Assembly: GCA_947034895.1 (NCBI GenBank) | Contig: OX344765.1 | Span: 5,833,001 to 5,897,000, forward strand | Origin: Rhytidiadelphus loreus | Taxonomy: Eukaryota > Streptophyta > Bryopsida > Hypnales > Hylocomiaceae | Length of the DNA: 64,000 nucleotides | Direction: 5' to 3' | Part shown: positions 25,370-36,250 of the stretch, one piece after another | How positions within the stretch are numbered: the stretch's first letter is position 1 | Layout of the letters: each line of letters opens with the position of its first letter | The notes under the pieces: model-generated | Databases searched by the model: none | Seen by the model: only the letters and a program-made list of their open reading frames with translations | What the model was told of the DNA's origin: nothing | Position numbers and translations under genes: made by a program

Positions 25370-25610
25370 ACTACTATAAAACTTTAATTGATTTTATAAT
25401 TGATTTTGTTGGAGCATATTGGCAATTGGAAGAGGATTCCAACTTGCTTTAGCATGCATTATTTGGATACAATAGGAATAAGTTTTGAAATTTCAAAGTA
25501 TTAGCCTAGGAGAGCCCACTGTCAATTTTGGGTACACCTCTAGATCTCATATTCGAATTGTATTCGTCTTGAATTCTAAGCTTTTGGGTCCAAATATAGG
25601 TGTTGTAAGC
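25370..25610 (+). repeat. Dispersed repeat, right copy of the pair flanking the 22.7-kb gene
   Basis: A diverged direct repeat of 21050-21345. It shares ACTATAAAAC, TTGGCAATTGGAAGAGGATTC, TTAGCATGCATT, AAATTTCAAAG and GGGTCCAAATATAGGTG in the same order. Ends and class are not defined. Confidence 0.45.
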
Positions 25611-26173
25611 TTACAAAGATGCACATGCCTTGTGGCCCATTTGAATTGCACCCTTTGAAAGATGGACGGCCCAATTTTAATCTTATTTTGATTTTCTTCT
25701 AGAAAGTAGAATTTAGACTAGTTCCTAATTCATTGTTTGATTTATTTAACTAAAGATTGTTATGAATAGAACAAAATACATGGGACAAGGGAAAATCGGT
25801 ATAATTAGATAATGCAATTATCATAATAACAATATGGAGTGAACATTTGGATTTCTAGAGTACAATGTAGAAAGCTTGTGTTTTACTTCAGAATCCAAAC
25901 CTTTGCTTTGGACATGGGAAGCAAGGCAACCCTGACACGTCACCATTCTTAGAGACAAAAATATGTAATCTTTAAATCTACCGGGGATCCAACTACTCAA
26001 TAACAATTAGGGTGAGAGTGCAAAATAAGCTAGTTCTACTACCATGAGTAAGAATTGTCATCTTCTAAAGGGACAAAACGGTCTTTGTTGACAAGAAAGC
26101 TTATATAGAAGCTGTCTAATGGCAAACTATAGAAACATCTTGTCGTTCTGTTCTCATGAACTCAATTTATTGC

Positions 26174-26600
26174 TCACATTGAATGAAGATAATGAATGCT
26201 CTTCAGTAGTGAGCAACAGAGACAATTAGCTAACATCCTCAACGATCCAATCCTCAAAACAACACAAGCATCTTGGGCTTCTTGAATAAGAGACTCCTCA
26301 AAACGCTCAAGCTTGGGTGCCTTGAAATGCTGGAGCTCCAGGGTAGACGGAGCATCCGGATTTGCAAGTGCAGCAAGGCTAGGGGAAGAAACAGATGGCA
26401 AACTAGCCTGAATGGTGCTACACAAAAGTTGGGATGTGTTTGTCAAGGCTAAACCTACGCCAACACCTACTCCAAAAGCCACAACAGCCCACCACTTGGT
26501 AAAGCTTCTAAATAAGAGTCCATCTCCATCAACCCCTGGACCTCCAAGATCGGAGGGGTCCGAAGGGGCTCCATCAGGAAATATAACCTACGTAGACGTC
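26174..26600 (-). pseudogene. Possible gene exon or gene remnant with one membrane segment
   Basis: On the minus strand a frame opens after a possible acceptor (CTACGTAG, about 26595) with VIFPDGAPSDPSDLGGPG. It continues through a likely membrane segment (WWAVVAFGVGVGVGLAL) and a helical, charged part (FKAPKLERFEESLIQEAQDA), ending at a stop at 26174. The composition is protein-like and GC-richer than the surroundings. No start codon or upstream exon was found and I do not recognise the family. It may be a single surviving exon or a decayed copy. Confidence 0.3.
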
Positions 26601-27356
26601 CCGTTGGAGGTCCAGCCTCCAAGCCGTGAAGTTTACAATTGCATACCTGGAGGGGCTGGACCTAAAGGCTCGATGCTTTTTTTTAGAATGAAACAATTTT
26701 TTTACTTTTCCGAGATCAAGGGTGACCGTCGAGAATCTGCAATTGGTTGCTTCTAAGATTTATTGGGCTACAGGGCCAGCTCTCCAGGGGCAATGGCACC
26801 CTGGGTCGCCCTCCGACCTGGACATCCGGAGCCTCGAGCACCTGAACGTCCAGAAGGCCAATAGAGTCTGCCTCTAAGAGCAGGGCAGATGCAGTCCCTA
26901 AGAGCATCCCCATGCCAGACTCAGCAGATAGAGACGGCTAGTGTGGTTTTGCAATCGGAAGTTGATGACCAGGCCAGGCCATTTCTGATGTTCCCCACAG
27001 CTGATGCGCCAAGAGGGCACTGACGTCAAAGTATGCAGTCTTCAAAAGTTGAATTAAAAAAATTTACGTTTGAATTGAAAACAAATAATTAAATGTATTT
27101 GAGCGCTTGTAAGCACGAGCTGGAGGTCGGTATCTTTCAATTAGCCTTAATCTGCGTGCACTATACCTCAAAGACCGTGTTCTCTGATATACCGAGGCTC
27201 TAGCTGACTGCACTATTTGCCCGTCCTCTCAGTAGATTTGGCCGTGGCCGGCCATTTTTTGGCCAATCCAGAGCCTACCGTGGGGTACATATTTGGGCTC
27301 CACCCAGCTAGTCACCGGGTTTGCGGCATGTGCCGAGTCGTTGTGGGGACGCTCTA

Positions 27357-28157
27357 AGAGCATTTCCAATGTAGCACGGAAACATACACGGGAACAGGGC
27401 CAACGGGGCTTGTAACGTCTTTCTGCCAAAAAGCGGTCCCCAATGCCACCATTATAGGTAACGGCATTTTCTAGGGCTCGTCACATAAGAGCCCCTGCTC
27501 GGCATTTTTGGTTGATTTGCTGAGCTCTGCACAACGAACTGGAAGCCCAAATTCTCTGACGATGGCGACACGTGCTAGTGTCTAATTAAAGCCAAGTTTG
27601 AACCCGTAAGAATATGCCAACTAAAATTGAAATTCTAATATGCATGATCTATACATTGTCATTGACAACAAAGGATTATCCATTGATTCTTTTAATCCCT
27701 TCTAAAACAAATGTGTTGCCAACTAGTCCAACATGTCTAATGTAAATGTAGCCTATTAGATTGTCAATTTTATATTTTATAAAAGAAAAAAGAGATAAAA
27801 TAGATATAAAGTAATAAAATTATAATAAAATAATAAAGATAAAAATTATTTATAGTATTTAATCTTAAAAATATTTTTATTTTAAATTTTTGTTTTCAAA
27901 TAAATTAAATTAAATAAAGTTGAGTCAAAGGATTTACTTTTTGTGAGTTTTTTTTACTTTAAATTACTCTTTAAATTATTTTTGTGAGTTCTTTTATTTT
28001 TGTACGTTCTTTTACTTTAAAAAAAATTGCAGTGAGACAACCCACTCTTGCATTGGGGGCGTTGCCCATACGCCAGACCGGCAACAGGACTCACTCTGCA
28101 ACTGGGCCGGCTCTGCTAGTTTCCCGTGCATGTTCCCGTGCATGGATTGGAAATGCT
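27357..28157. mobile_element. DNA transposon remnant with AGCATTTCCAAT ends (~800 bp)
   Basis: The left end reads AGCATTTCCAATGTAGCACG followed by GGAAACATACACGGGAA. The complemented right end reads AGCATTTCCAATCCATGCAC followed by GGGAACATGCACGGGAA, so a terminal inverted repeat of roughly 40 bases is visible. Similar AGCATTTCCAATG ends are common in plant MITEs. No transposase frame is seen, the interior contains AT-rich filler, and no target duplication is evident. A 102-codon plus-strand frame (27984-28292) overlaps the right end and is probably not a gene. Confidence 0.5.
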
Positions 28158-28770
28158 ATAACAGAGAGCTGTATACAAAGCGTCGTAATGTCAGGTCACA
28201 GGTTGCATCGGCTAGTTCTGTTCATGCTCCAGTGGCGGTGGTACTCAGGCTCCATCTCCTGGAACGACAAAAATGTATCCACAGCAAGATAAAACTTTCG
28301 AGGTACCATACCTGCAGCTCATATATCAAAACTACAATCACACTTACACTTGTATGCTACACTTGCAAGGCAGTGCATAGAAACTCATACCACTGATTCT
28401 AAATGAGTTGACAGTCTTCACAACCAAGAGCTTGAGGGATGGAAATTCTGGTTCGATTGAACACAAATTTAATGTGAAAAATGAACACAAGGAACATTAC
28501 TTTCACTGTCTTAAACTGGTCTAGAAAATAGAGAGGTGAGGGGAATGAACGAAGATGTACATCTCACGAAATGCAAGGTAACGTTTCTCAATAACAATAA
28601 AAAAAACCAATTGCTATAGCTCCAATCATGACATGATTTTGGCTAGTTTGTATTATAGAGGACTCTGAAGAAGAAACCTAAAAACATTGCAGATAAAGAC
28701 CCATCTTGGCTTAGGATGCTCTTTGAATAGCTTCAGAAAACACAAATCCTAAGGAGTGAATGAGTAGGGT

Positions 28771-30629
28771 TTAACCCCTAAAGGTCAGAGACTATGTTTT
28801 CACCAAAACTTCTCAAAAACTGTCATTTCTAGGACAAGTACCAAATTTTAGAAAAAAAGCATTTTTAGAAACATGAAAACCATAGGATCTTGTAGTGCAC
28901 TAGTTTGAGAAGATGTGGAAAAAATTTCAGAAGTTTCCACTGTGTAGATTGCAAGATATCGACGTTTGAAGTGACAAAAATCCTTTTTTGGGCCCTGTGA
29001 AAATACGGGCAGCTGCACTTCACAAGGTCACATTTGTATGAAAAAATGTCCAAAATAGTTGTTACTCTTTGGATTCCTTCTTCAAGGCAACTTGGCTACG
29101 TGTTAAAAAAAATTCAGATCATTTGAAATTGTATAACATATAGGTAAAAATAGTAAGTAGAAAGAAGTAGAGAATGTTTAACCTCTAAAGTCCCAAGGCC
29201 ATTTTTCTGTCAAAAACCACTCAAAACTGCCATTTCTACTGCGTTTGTCCAAAAAAACAAAAAAAATACTTTCTTCGGAACAGAACCATAGGATCTGACT
29301 TGAACTTTACTTGTTTGAAAATATGTGGTAAAAAATTCTTGAAGTTTGACTGACCGTACAAATTGAGAGATATGAGCATTCAAAGTTGTAAAAACAAGTT
29401 TTTTTTAACACTAGACTACAATTTTAGATGACTTTGGTCTCTATTTGAGGAAAAAATGTACACTATGCAATTTGAATTAAAAATTTATTGTGTTGAATAA
29501 TTGAGTTGGGAGTCTAGGAAAAAAAATTTAGAAAATAAAAACTTGATTTTCATACTTCAAAAAATTGTCAAGTAGAAGTAGGTTCAAGATTGAAAGAAAA
29601 ACTAAATTGTTAATAGCTCTTAGATGGGATTGAAATACAATAATTCCAATGGTGAGATTTTTCTAGCAAGAAAACTTAACCTTTTCAAAAAAAAAAAAAA
29701 AATTGAAAATTGCATTCTGAAATGAATCCTATAAGTTATTTTTTCAAAAAGATGCTTAGGTTGCCCGAAAAATAAGATTGTTCATAACTTTCACATCACT
29801 AATCAAAATGGAATGAATCAAAGCTTCAAATGTAAACAAAAACATAATCTTTGAGAAATAAAAAAAAATTTAATTTATTTTGAATTTTTGCAATATTTTT
29901 TGTATTGCCCACCGAGTTCAGTTCTAGGCTTTTAGTGGTATAACTTTTGCTTCCGGGCACCGATTGAAATAAATAATATATTCTGACAAAGCTTATCAAC
30001 TTTTCTATCTTCAAAAAAAGTTTGCAACCCATAGGAACCGACTTGATTTCCAAATTGTCCCCCAAGGGGACAATGGGTTAAAAATACTATGTTGTTGACA
30101 ATTTATTGATGGAATTGAAAAATGCCAATCCCAATGGTTGTAATGTTGCAATATACAATATACACCTAATATTTTTATTCTTTTACACAAATATTTAAAA
30201 TTGAATTAAATAAAGGACTTCAAAGTTTATTTTTAGAATAGACATTCCATAACTATCCACAAATTAATCTAAACTAAAATTCCTCATAACTTTCATCTCA
30301 TTTATCAAAATGGAATGATTCAAAGCTTACTACATATATATATATATATATAAATGTAGAGAATCAATTTCAAATTTTTGTTTTTTAAAAAGTGACTTTC
30401 AAAGAAGGTTTTTCCTCTGCTCAGGCTACTCACCAAACACTGAAAATTACATATCATGCAATAACTTTTGAACCATGTAGTTAAAAGTTATGAAAATTAT
30501 TGGACCTTAAAGTTGCTCCTTGGGCACATGTTGTATGGAAATTTCAAAGAAAAAAAAATTTCCATGTGTAGTGAATTGTCCAAAATCGCTATGTTATCAA
30601 AAAAACGCAGTTTGGTCCTTTAGGGGTTA
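28771..30629 (-). mobile_element. TTAA-flanked DNA transposon, copy 2, interrupted by a nested element
   Basis: Bounded by TTAA at 28771-28774 (TTAACCCCTAAAGGTC) and 30626-30629 (GGTCCTTTAGGGGTTAA), so the terminal repeats are nearly perfect. Without the insert it is about 955 bp, close to copy 1 (979 bp at 7057-8035), to which it is homologous in inverse orientation along its length. The insert occupies 29178-30081. A TA-repeat run lies at about 30338-30352. Confidence 0.75.
29178..30081 (-). mobile_element. TTAA-type element nested in copy 2, with an exact TTAA duplication
   Basis: TTAA at 29178-29181 and again at 30078-30081 bracket about 900 bp starting CCTCTAAAGTCCCAAGG and ending GGGGACAATGGG. 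The left flank (AAGTAGAGAATGT) and right flank (AAATACTATG) are continuous in copy 1, where the site is a single TTAA (7627-7630, complement). The interior is a diverged relative of the host element, including the same 'aaaccacTCAAAACTGCCATTTC'-type block near its left end. Confidence 0.75.
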
Positions 30630-30927
30630 AGATAAGGCAAGAACGACTGTACCCAGGTTATCCTAATTAGGTACTAATTATAATATTTCTTAAAAGGTCC
30701 TAAAGATTGATTATTGATCCATCCTAGCCAAATTGAGAAAGAAGTGAATAGTAAACAAATTGGATAGGTCCAATAAAATAAAAACCCTAGTTTCGAACAA
30801 CTAAATTCCAACCTAGTAAACCAATCCATCCACAATTGTATTCAACAAAATAAGTGCTCCTTGAAGATAAGTCACTACGCCTTAAATTCTTTTAAAACTC
30901 AAGTAACCAAATTATATCATCCTATCT

Positions 30928-31165
30928 TTAACCCCTTAGCGCCTTCATCCTTTTTTGAATTTTGGCACATTTTTGCTTATATCTTTGTGTAGAAATATCA
31001 TTTACTTTAATTTCATGAAACATGTCATTAAGGAAGGTTGTCTTTTCAAGATTCAAGTGTTACATTGGATGAATGAGAAGTTCGTTGGACTAAACAACGC
31101 CTCCAATCCCTTTGTTCATCATCCAAAATATCTAGAATATGAACGTCAGAGTGCTTAAGGGTTAA
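30928..31165. mobile_element. TTAA-flanked MITE (238 bp)
   Basis: Begins TTAACCCCTTAGCGCC (TTAA 30928-30931) and ends GAGTGCTTAAGGGTTAA (TTAA 31162-31165), with recognisable but imperfect terminal inversion. A 67-codon open frame inside (30955-31158) is explained by the element rather than by a gene. Its interior was not matched to the other short TTAA elements. Confidence 0.55.
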
Positions 31166-31379
31166 TCAGTCCTAAACCCTAAACTATAAATTATACGAAG
31201 TCACTGAAATATTGAAAAGTCAAGTACTTTCAAAATTCGGCACTCTATTAGCAATAAAGGAACATACGAAATTAAATGCGCCTTACTCAAATACGAAAAA
31301 TAGCTAAACCCTAAAACAATTGATGTACAACCACACACAACATACGGCGAAGTCAATGGTTCTAATGTGGGCCGGCGCC

Positions 31380-31420
31380 ACGTCAATTATGTGACATGGA
31401 CATGCCACGTACGTGACAAG
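31380..31420 (+). promoter_or_regulatory. Clustered ACGT-core (G-box/ABRE-like) motifs
   Basis: GCCACGTC at about 31378-31385 and a CCACGTACGTGAC block at about 31408-31420 lie within 45 bases. ACGT-core elements of this type are bound by plant bZIP and bHLH factors. They stand just upstream of the candidate spliced transcript described next. Confidence 0.35.
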
Positions 31421-31429
31421 TCGAATCTA

Positions 31430-32480
31430 TGGACGGCGAAGATTTTCTTGCGCACGTCTTTGGAATTCATCTTAAAATTCAAGGCTTATTAGAGTCCCAT
31501 GAGGGTCACTCATGCCTTTGCTCGTGATACTCTATTTCAAGGAGAAGATCCTTGTGCACCGGTGTTGTTCTTCTTTGCAATCTGGACTCGATTGGCTTCG
31601 ATCCTTTGAGCTCTCTTAGATCGGTGCGGCAATCGTCTTTCAATACTTAGAAGAGCGGCTTTCAAAGGTATGTGACAATGTGAATTGATCTTGCTGGGAG
31701 AGTTTTCTCCAAGAACATGCAACGTATATGTAGAATTTCTTGATCATAGTTTTGGAAGTGTGTCTACCGAGAGGTTTTTATTTTGTACTGATGTAGAACC
31801 TTTGTGTTTATCAATGGCTAATTCAACTTCTTTGATTCATTGCCGGTTGTGAGTTACGTTGGTTCAGCACCTCTTTGTGATTTCACGGCCGTTTCGTTGA
31901 TTTTGCCGATCATGTGGTTGGCGTTGTTGATTTTTGTTTCCAGATCTTGAAACATCTGCTTAAATAAGAGTTTTTACTGTTTATTGAACATTTCTTTTTT
32001 AAACTCTTAGTTGATTGTTATCAAATGTAAAGAGGCAGGATGATGTTTTAGCTAACTTGCATTCTGGGTTCAATACGATGGGGAATAGGATCATTTGTAT
32101 GTATTTAATTATGAATCCTTTTTAAACGTGACTTTTATTGTTTTGAGAGTTAGGGATTGCTATTGGTTGAGATTTGATTCTTAAGCTTTGGAAGAGACAA
32201 ATAGATTATTGTCGATTTCACTCCTTTGTATCCGACCTACGTCAAAGTGGAAACAATATATTCTAAACATTTTCAAGTGAAGTACTGTGAGAGGATCTGC
32301 TTTCCACAAAAGTATTAGGAGGTGGATTTTGTATGTGAATTACTTCAGTTGTCAATTGTTGAGGTGGAGATTTCAAAGACTGTCACATATTGATTAAGTT
32401 TGGTGCTAATTCGTAGACGTGCCACTTTTTTTCTATGTGTAAGACCAGTTAATAGTTCATAGGCTTTAATTTTTGGACTC
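31430..32480 (+). ncRNA. Candidate spliced non-coding or short-ORF transcript
   Basis: There is an AAAG|GTATGT donor at 31667/31668 and a TTTTTGTTTCCAG acceptor ending at 31943, which would remove a 276-base intron. The first ATG after the ACGT motifs (about 31430) opens only about 32 codons. No longer frame crosses the junction. Base composition is less AT-extreme than the surrounding repeats. Splice signals alone support this call, and transcription is not shown. Confidence 0.25.
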
Positions 32481-32520
32481 AAACTCCTTATGTGGCAAGA
32501 TTTAAGTACTTTGATATGGT

Positions 32521-32825
32521 TTAACCCCTAAACGTCCAATCAACGTTTTTTGGCAACATAGAGATTTTGGGCAACTCACCTTCAGACGGAGTTTTTCTTT
32601 TCTTTCTTTGAAAATTTCACAAAATATGGGGATGAGGGATAGCTTTAAGGCCCAACAATTTTCAGAACTTTTGACTACATGGTTCAAAAGTTATTGTATG
32701 ATATGTAATTTTTAGTGTTTAATAGGCAGCCCAGGTAGCCTGGACAGAAAAAAAAAACTTCTTTGAAAATCACTTTTAAAAAAATAAAATTTGAAATTGA
32801 TTCTTTAGATTTTTATATATTTTTA
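32521..32825 (+). mobile_element. TTAA-type transposon, 5'-end fragment (copy 3)
   Basis: Starts TTAACCCCTAAACGTCC and aligns with the first roughly 300 bases of the element at 7057. Both share GGCAACATA, GATTTTGGG, AGCTTTAAGGCCCAACAATT, TTTTGACTACATG and TATTGTATGATATGTAATTTT in order. Homology stops around 32825 and no right end is found, so this copy is truncated. Confidence 0.65.
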
Positions 32826-32835
32826 GATTGTCCAC

Positions 32836-33560
32836 CATGGACATTATGCTGCTACCAAAGAGTTCTTCAGTAGAAGAGTTCAACGACAAGGATTTCAAAG
32901 TGAAACTCTTGGAAGGAATTGAAAGCCTCTAAAAACTTGTGAGCAAGAGCTTAGGTGATGCAAAAGAGGTTGTAACTACAAAAGCAGACCGGGGAGATCA
33001 CTTAGTGTATCTTCAAGTAACCATGTGCGTTAAAGTAATTTTTTGACCCCCTATTTACTTTTTAATAAACTATGATTTCAACCTATAATTTTGAGCTTTG
33101 TTTAATAATGATTGTAGGTTTCTGTTGTCAAAAATTTCCAATTCAAATAACATGTGACATGATTTTGTAGAATGGGTTGAAAAATAAACTAAAATAGCAT
33201 GTTTTTCAACTCAAATATTTATGGAGAATACATTTAGATGACCACTGCATCAATATTCAAGAAAAATGAACTTTCAATAGAAAGCTATTTTCAAGAATTT
33301 TTAGCTCATTTTTTAGACTATTTTTTCTTATATAAAATAGGAGTGTGAAAGTTATTTTAAGCTCTACAGTGTATTTCTTTACTTCAAAAATTTGTAACTA
33401 ATTATAATTGACAAATAAAATTATCAATAATTCAGAACATAAACTTTCAAAGTAGGAGTAAGTGATCTCTCTAGGAAAAGCAAAAGAAGTTATATCTTCA
33501 CTTAAATTTGGAGACAACAAAGTGGCAAACTCCTACCAAAGTTAAGAGCTCAATCAATGA
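32836..33560 (+). pseudogene. Unrecognised protein-coding remnant split by a transposon
   Basis: Reading from about 32836, the frame gives MLLPKSSSVEEFNDKDFKVK and LLEGIESL, then a stop, KLVSKSLGDAKEVVTTKA, then the inserted element (32989-33475). After it the frame resumes as KEVISSLKFGDNKVANSYQS before another stop. Codon-like periodicity and a shared frame on both sides suggest a former gene exon. I do not recognise the family. Stops and the insertion make it non-functional. Confidence 0.35.
32989..33475. mobile_element. hAT-like MITE (~487 bp) inside the pseudogene remnant
   Basis: Left end CCGGGGAGATCACTTAG; the complemented right end reads CCTAGAGAGATCACTTA. It is flanked by a near-perfect duplication (AAAAGCAGA before, AAAAGCAAA after). 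The interior is homologous in inverse orientation to the element at 53386-53947. An 8-9 bp duplication is typical of hAT elements; the assignment is inference. Confidence 0.6.
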
Positions 33561-33945
33561 GACAATCCAACAAGACAAGCTTACTCAAAACTGAAGCTAT
33601 TGCACAAATAACAAATAGGCATTGGCAAAGTAATCTCCAACACCCAATACGTAGTGAATCTTCTCAAACTAGATTGTATCACTAGATTGGAAAGTGATGT
33701 AGGTTTTGTATGTGTGGTTGTTTGTCTAGCTGTCTATTATAGAAATGGTGGATCATTTCTATGATTTTTTATGTGTGTAGAGTCTTATATATTTGCCCTA
33801 TGATTGGTAATACTCATCAATGGATATGATGTTTTATGTCAAAACTTTTGCAGCTCTTTATTAATCTTCTCTTTTTTTGAAGGTTGCAATCTAAACTTCT
33901 ATTTAGAAAGAAGACAATCCAATGTGATTAGATTGCATACAATTG

Positions 33946-33947
<2 letters not shown>

Positions 33948-34003
<56 letters not shown>
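33948..34003. repeat. (TA)n microsatellite, ~28 units
   Basis: An uninterrupted alternating A/T run of about 55 bases. The overlapping open frame reads as an Ile-Tyr repeat and is not a gene. Confidence 0.9.
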
Positions 34004-34008
<5 letters not shown>

Positions 34009-34499
34009 CCCAAAATTTCAATGACACGATCAAGGTGTGATGGTAACAAGGGTGATGTTAACTAGGTCAAACAGTATTGGTACAAAATTTATTGAAACCA
34101 AGAACTACCTCTGAATCATTGTGGAACTTTGCATACAAGAGACAAAATATAAAAGAAGACTAATCACTCTCCATGTATTTTGTCAAACAAGTGCTACTTT
34201 CACAATCATGATCCAAATCCTCCCTTAAAATAAAATTGTTTGAAGAGCTAGACCTGCATGTTTGGTTCTAATAAAATCAACTACCCCAAGCATGTGAACA
34301 ATCCAAGGTTGCCATACACAAAAAAGGCTACTAGATTTGAATCATACTTGAAATATTTTATGCAACTTTTTAGAATAAGAAAATTTATTCATACACTTGG
34401 TAAACCTAGATCCTCCTAAATATTTGTTTTATACTTTCTATACTTTTCACTCCTATTTTGTCTTCCATTCCTATATTGAATTTCAAATTGCTTCTATGG

Positions 34500-35054
34500 C
34501 TACATCCAATATGGATTGAAAGAGTATATGGGTGATTGATTTGGTGATATTTTTTTTTTTTTATGGGATCTGGCTTCATCACCTATGCCACTTCCTATAG
34601 TCCTTACCAAGCATTGCAATGAGCAAAATTTGTAACCTTTTCGTTTCAGTTTGTGACCACAAATAATACAAACTACAGTAGGAAATATTCTATTTGAAGT
34701 ACTTGGACGACTGAAGATATGATAATTGTCAACTTGACTATTACATTTATACAGATGTATATCAATTGTAGATATATCCTTTTTTTTCAAATCTTGGCCT
34801 TCAAGTGTCAAACAATATGTTACTGATCGTAATTGAAATACCTCATGTCCATCATGAAATTCACCTTTGCACCGTAAACACATACGTGTACAACACATAG
34901 TGCAAAAAAAATTCTCTGATAAAAATGATGTACCCTGAGGGTGTTTGTCACATAAAGTCATTTTATTTTCTAGCTCAAAAACGGATTTTAACCAATTTGG
35001 AGTCAATTTGACATTTGCAGGATTAGCTTGGTTAACATTATTTTGTGATTTCAT
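34500..35054 (-). CDS. PLATZ-family zinc-binding protein (intronless)
   Basis: PLATZ proteins are plant-specific zinc-dependent DNA-binding proteins, generally transcriptional repressors acting on AT-rich DNA. The 184-residue product has the family order: NWLKSVFE at about residue 20; Cys35/His38; a CxxC(C)xxxCxxC cluster at 51-62; His67 and His70; VFQLRSVTY at 72-80; a DISTIDIHLYKCNS segment (about 93-106) matching the usual DI..VQTY.INS block; then C129xxC132 and FCSLQC (C144, C148). A Lys-rich stretch and a short tail follow. The whole domain lies in one open frame, whereas family members usually have introns. Codon use is strongly AT-biased, and the surroundings are repeats. It could be a retrocopy or a rapidly evolving lineage-specific member. 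Expression is not shown. Confidence 0.82.
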   Translation of the reverse strand: MKSQNNVNQANPANVKLTPNWLKSVFELENKMTLCDKHPQGTSFLSENFFCTMCCTRMCLRCKGEFHDGHEVFQLRSVTYCLTLEGQDLKKKDISTIDIHLYKCNSQVDNYHIFSRPSTSNRIFPTVVCIICGHKLKRKGYKFCSLQCLVRTIGSGIGDEARSHKKKKISPNQSPIYSFNPYWM

Positions 35055-35979
35055 AGTTATACTTTACAATAATATATTCTATAATACTGAAAATTCAAGA
35101 AAACAATTAATCAAAATCTAATAGAACTTGGTTTTAATGAAATGAATACAAGTTTAAACTGCAGTATGAAAATTATTGATAATACATTAATACATACATT
35201 GAATTGTATTTATAAATTTATTTTTATTTTTTAAAATTAATTCCCACTTGGTGTCAGAGTTAACTTATAGAAGAGTTGAGAAGTAAATTAGATCTTAGTT
35301 TTAAACTGAATCTATTTTTTAACATTGTCTTAATATTACTTCAAAGACTAAGTGAACAAGTGATAGTCCAAATTTCCAAAATTAAAAAGATGTATTATAA
35401 AATAGAAAAGGAGAGGAACTCCAAACCCAAAGGGATTGGTGTAAATGAAGAGAATGTTCATTTAAGATCTTGCAATTGACATTGAAGACTCTGCATAAGT
35501 AACACTTATATGCTAATATAAAACACAATTTAGAACAATCAATAGAATTTAGAAGGAATTTGAGGCCAAAAGAAGATTGTGAGTTGCCAAGTGTTCCCAA
35601 ATAGTGAAGAATGATGGGAATTGTGCCACAACAACAATCTGACATGGCCATGACTGTGCCACATAAGATAATATTAAATAATTATTTTTAAAATTACATT
35701 TTAATAATTTAGAATTATTAAAATTGTCTTTTTAATTTTTTATATATTCTAACTATTCCCAGGGCAGGGAACAAGCCTAAAACATCCATCCCTTGCCCTC
35801 AAATCTCATCAAATGAATTGAATGATAACTTTGAAACAAAAGTTGTATAGACCATATCCATACATAAAATTAGATCAATTGTAGCACTAATCAATATTTT
35901 TCAATTAAATTTCAACAAAAAATTAGAAATTCCTTCTAAAATTGATGATAGGTTGAATATTTGTAATTTTACAATAATT

Positions 35980-36250
35980 ATTTTTTCTTTAAGTTAAAAA
36001 TATTAAGTTCTAATATGGATGATTTTTCAAGATTTTTATTTTACTTATTTATTCAAGTTGATTTTGAAGGTTCATTTTTGAAGTGAAAAGGTTTATTTTT
36101 TATGTCAAATGTAACTTGTACCCTCAGAACCCTAGAATATTTGCAAAAAAAAGGTTCTAAAGATCTATACCCTACAAATGCAACTACATAAAAAAACTAA
36201 TACAAGAATCTACAAACATTTGAATAGATGAAAAAAACAAGATTTGTTTA
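35980..36250 (+). repeat. Dispersed AT-rich repeat, third copy
   Basis: Shares CAAGTTGATTTTGAA, AGTGAAAAGGTT, GAATATTTGCAAA, ATCTATACCCTACAAATG and the TAGATGAA block with 8840-9150 and 9160-9460. Termini are not defined. Confidence 0.4.

Noticed and set aside
26716..26913. 65-codon minus-strand frame in GC-richer DNA
   Set aside because: No recognisable domain and no convincing splice connection to the frame at 26174-26600.
26880..26915. AAGAGCATCCCCATGCC, a MITE-like terminus near 26,900
   Set aside because: No matching inverted end could be found, so no element is called.
33804..34040. 78-codon plus-strand frame
   Set aside because: Mostly an Ile-Tyr repeat read from the (TA)n microsatellite.
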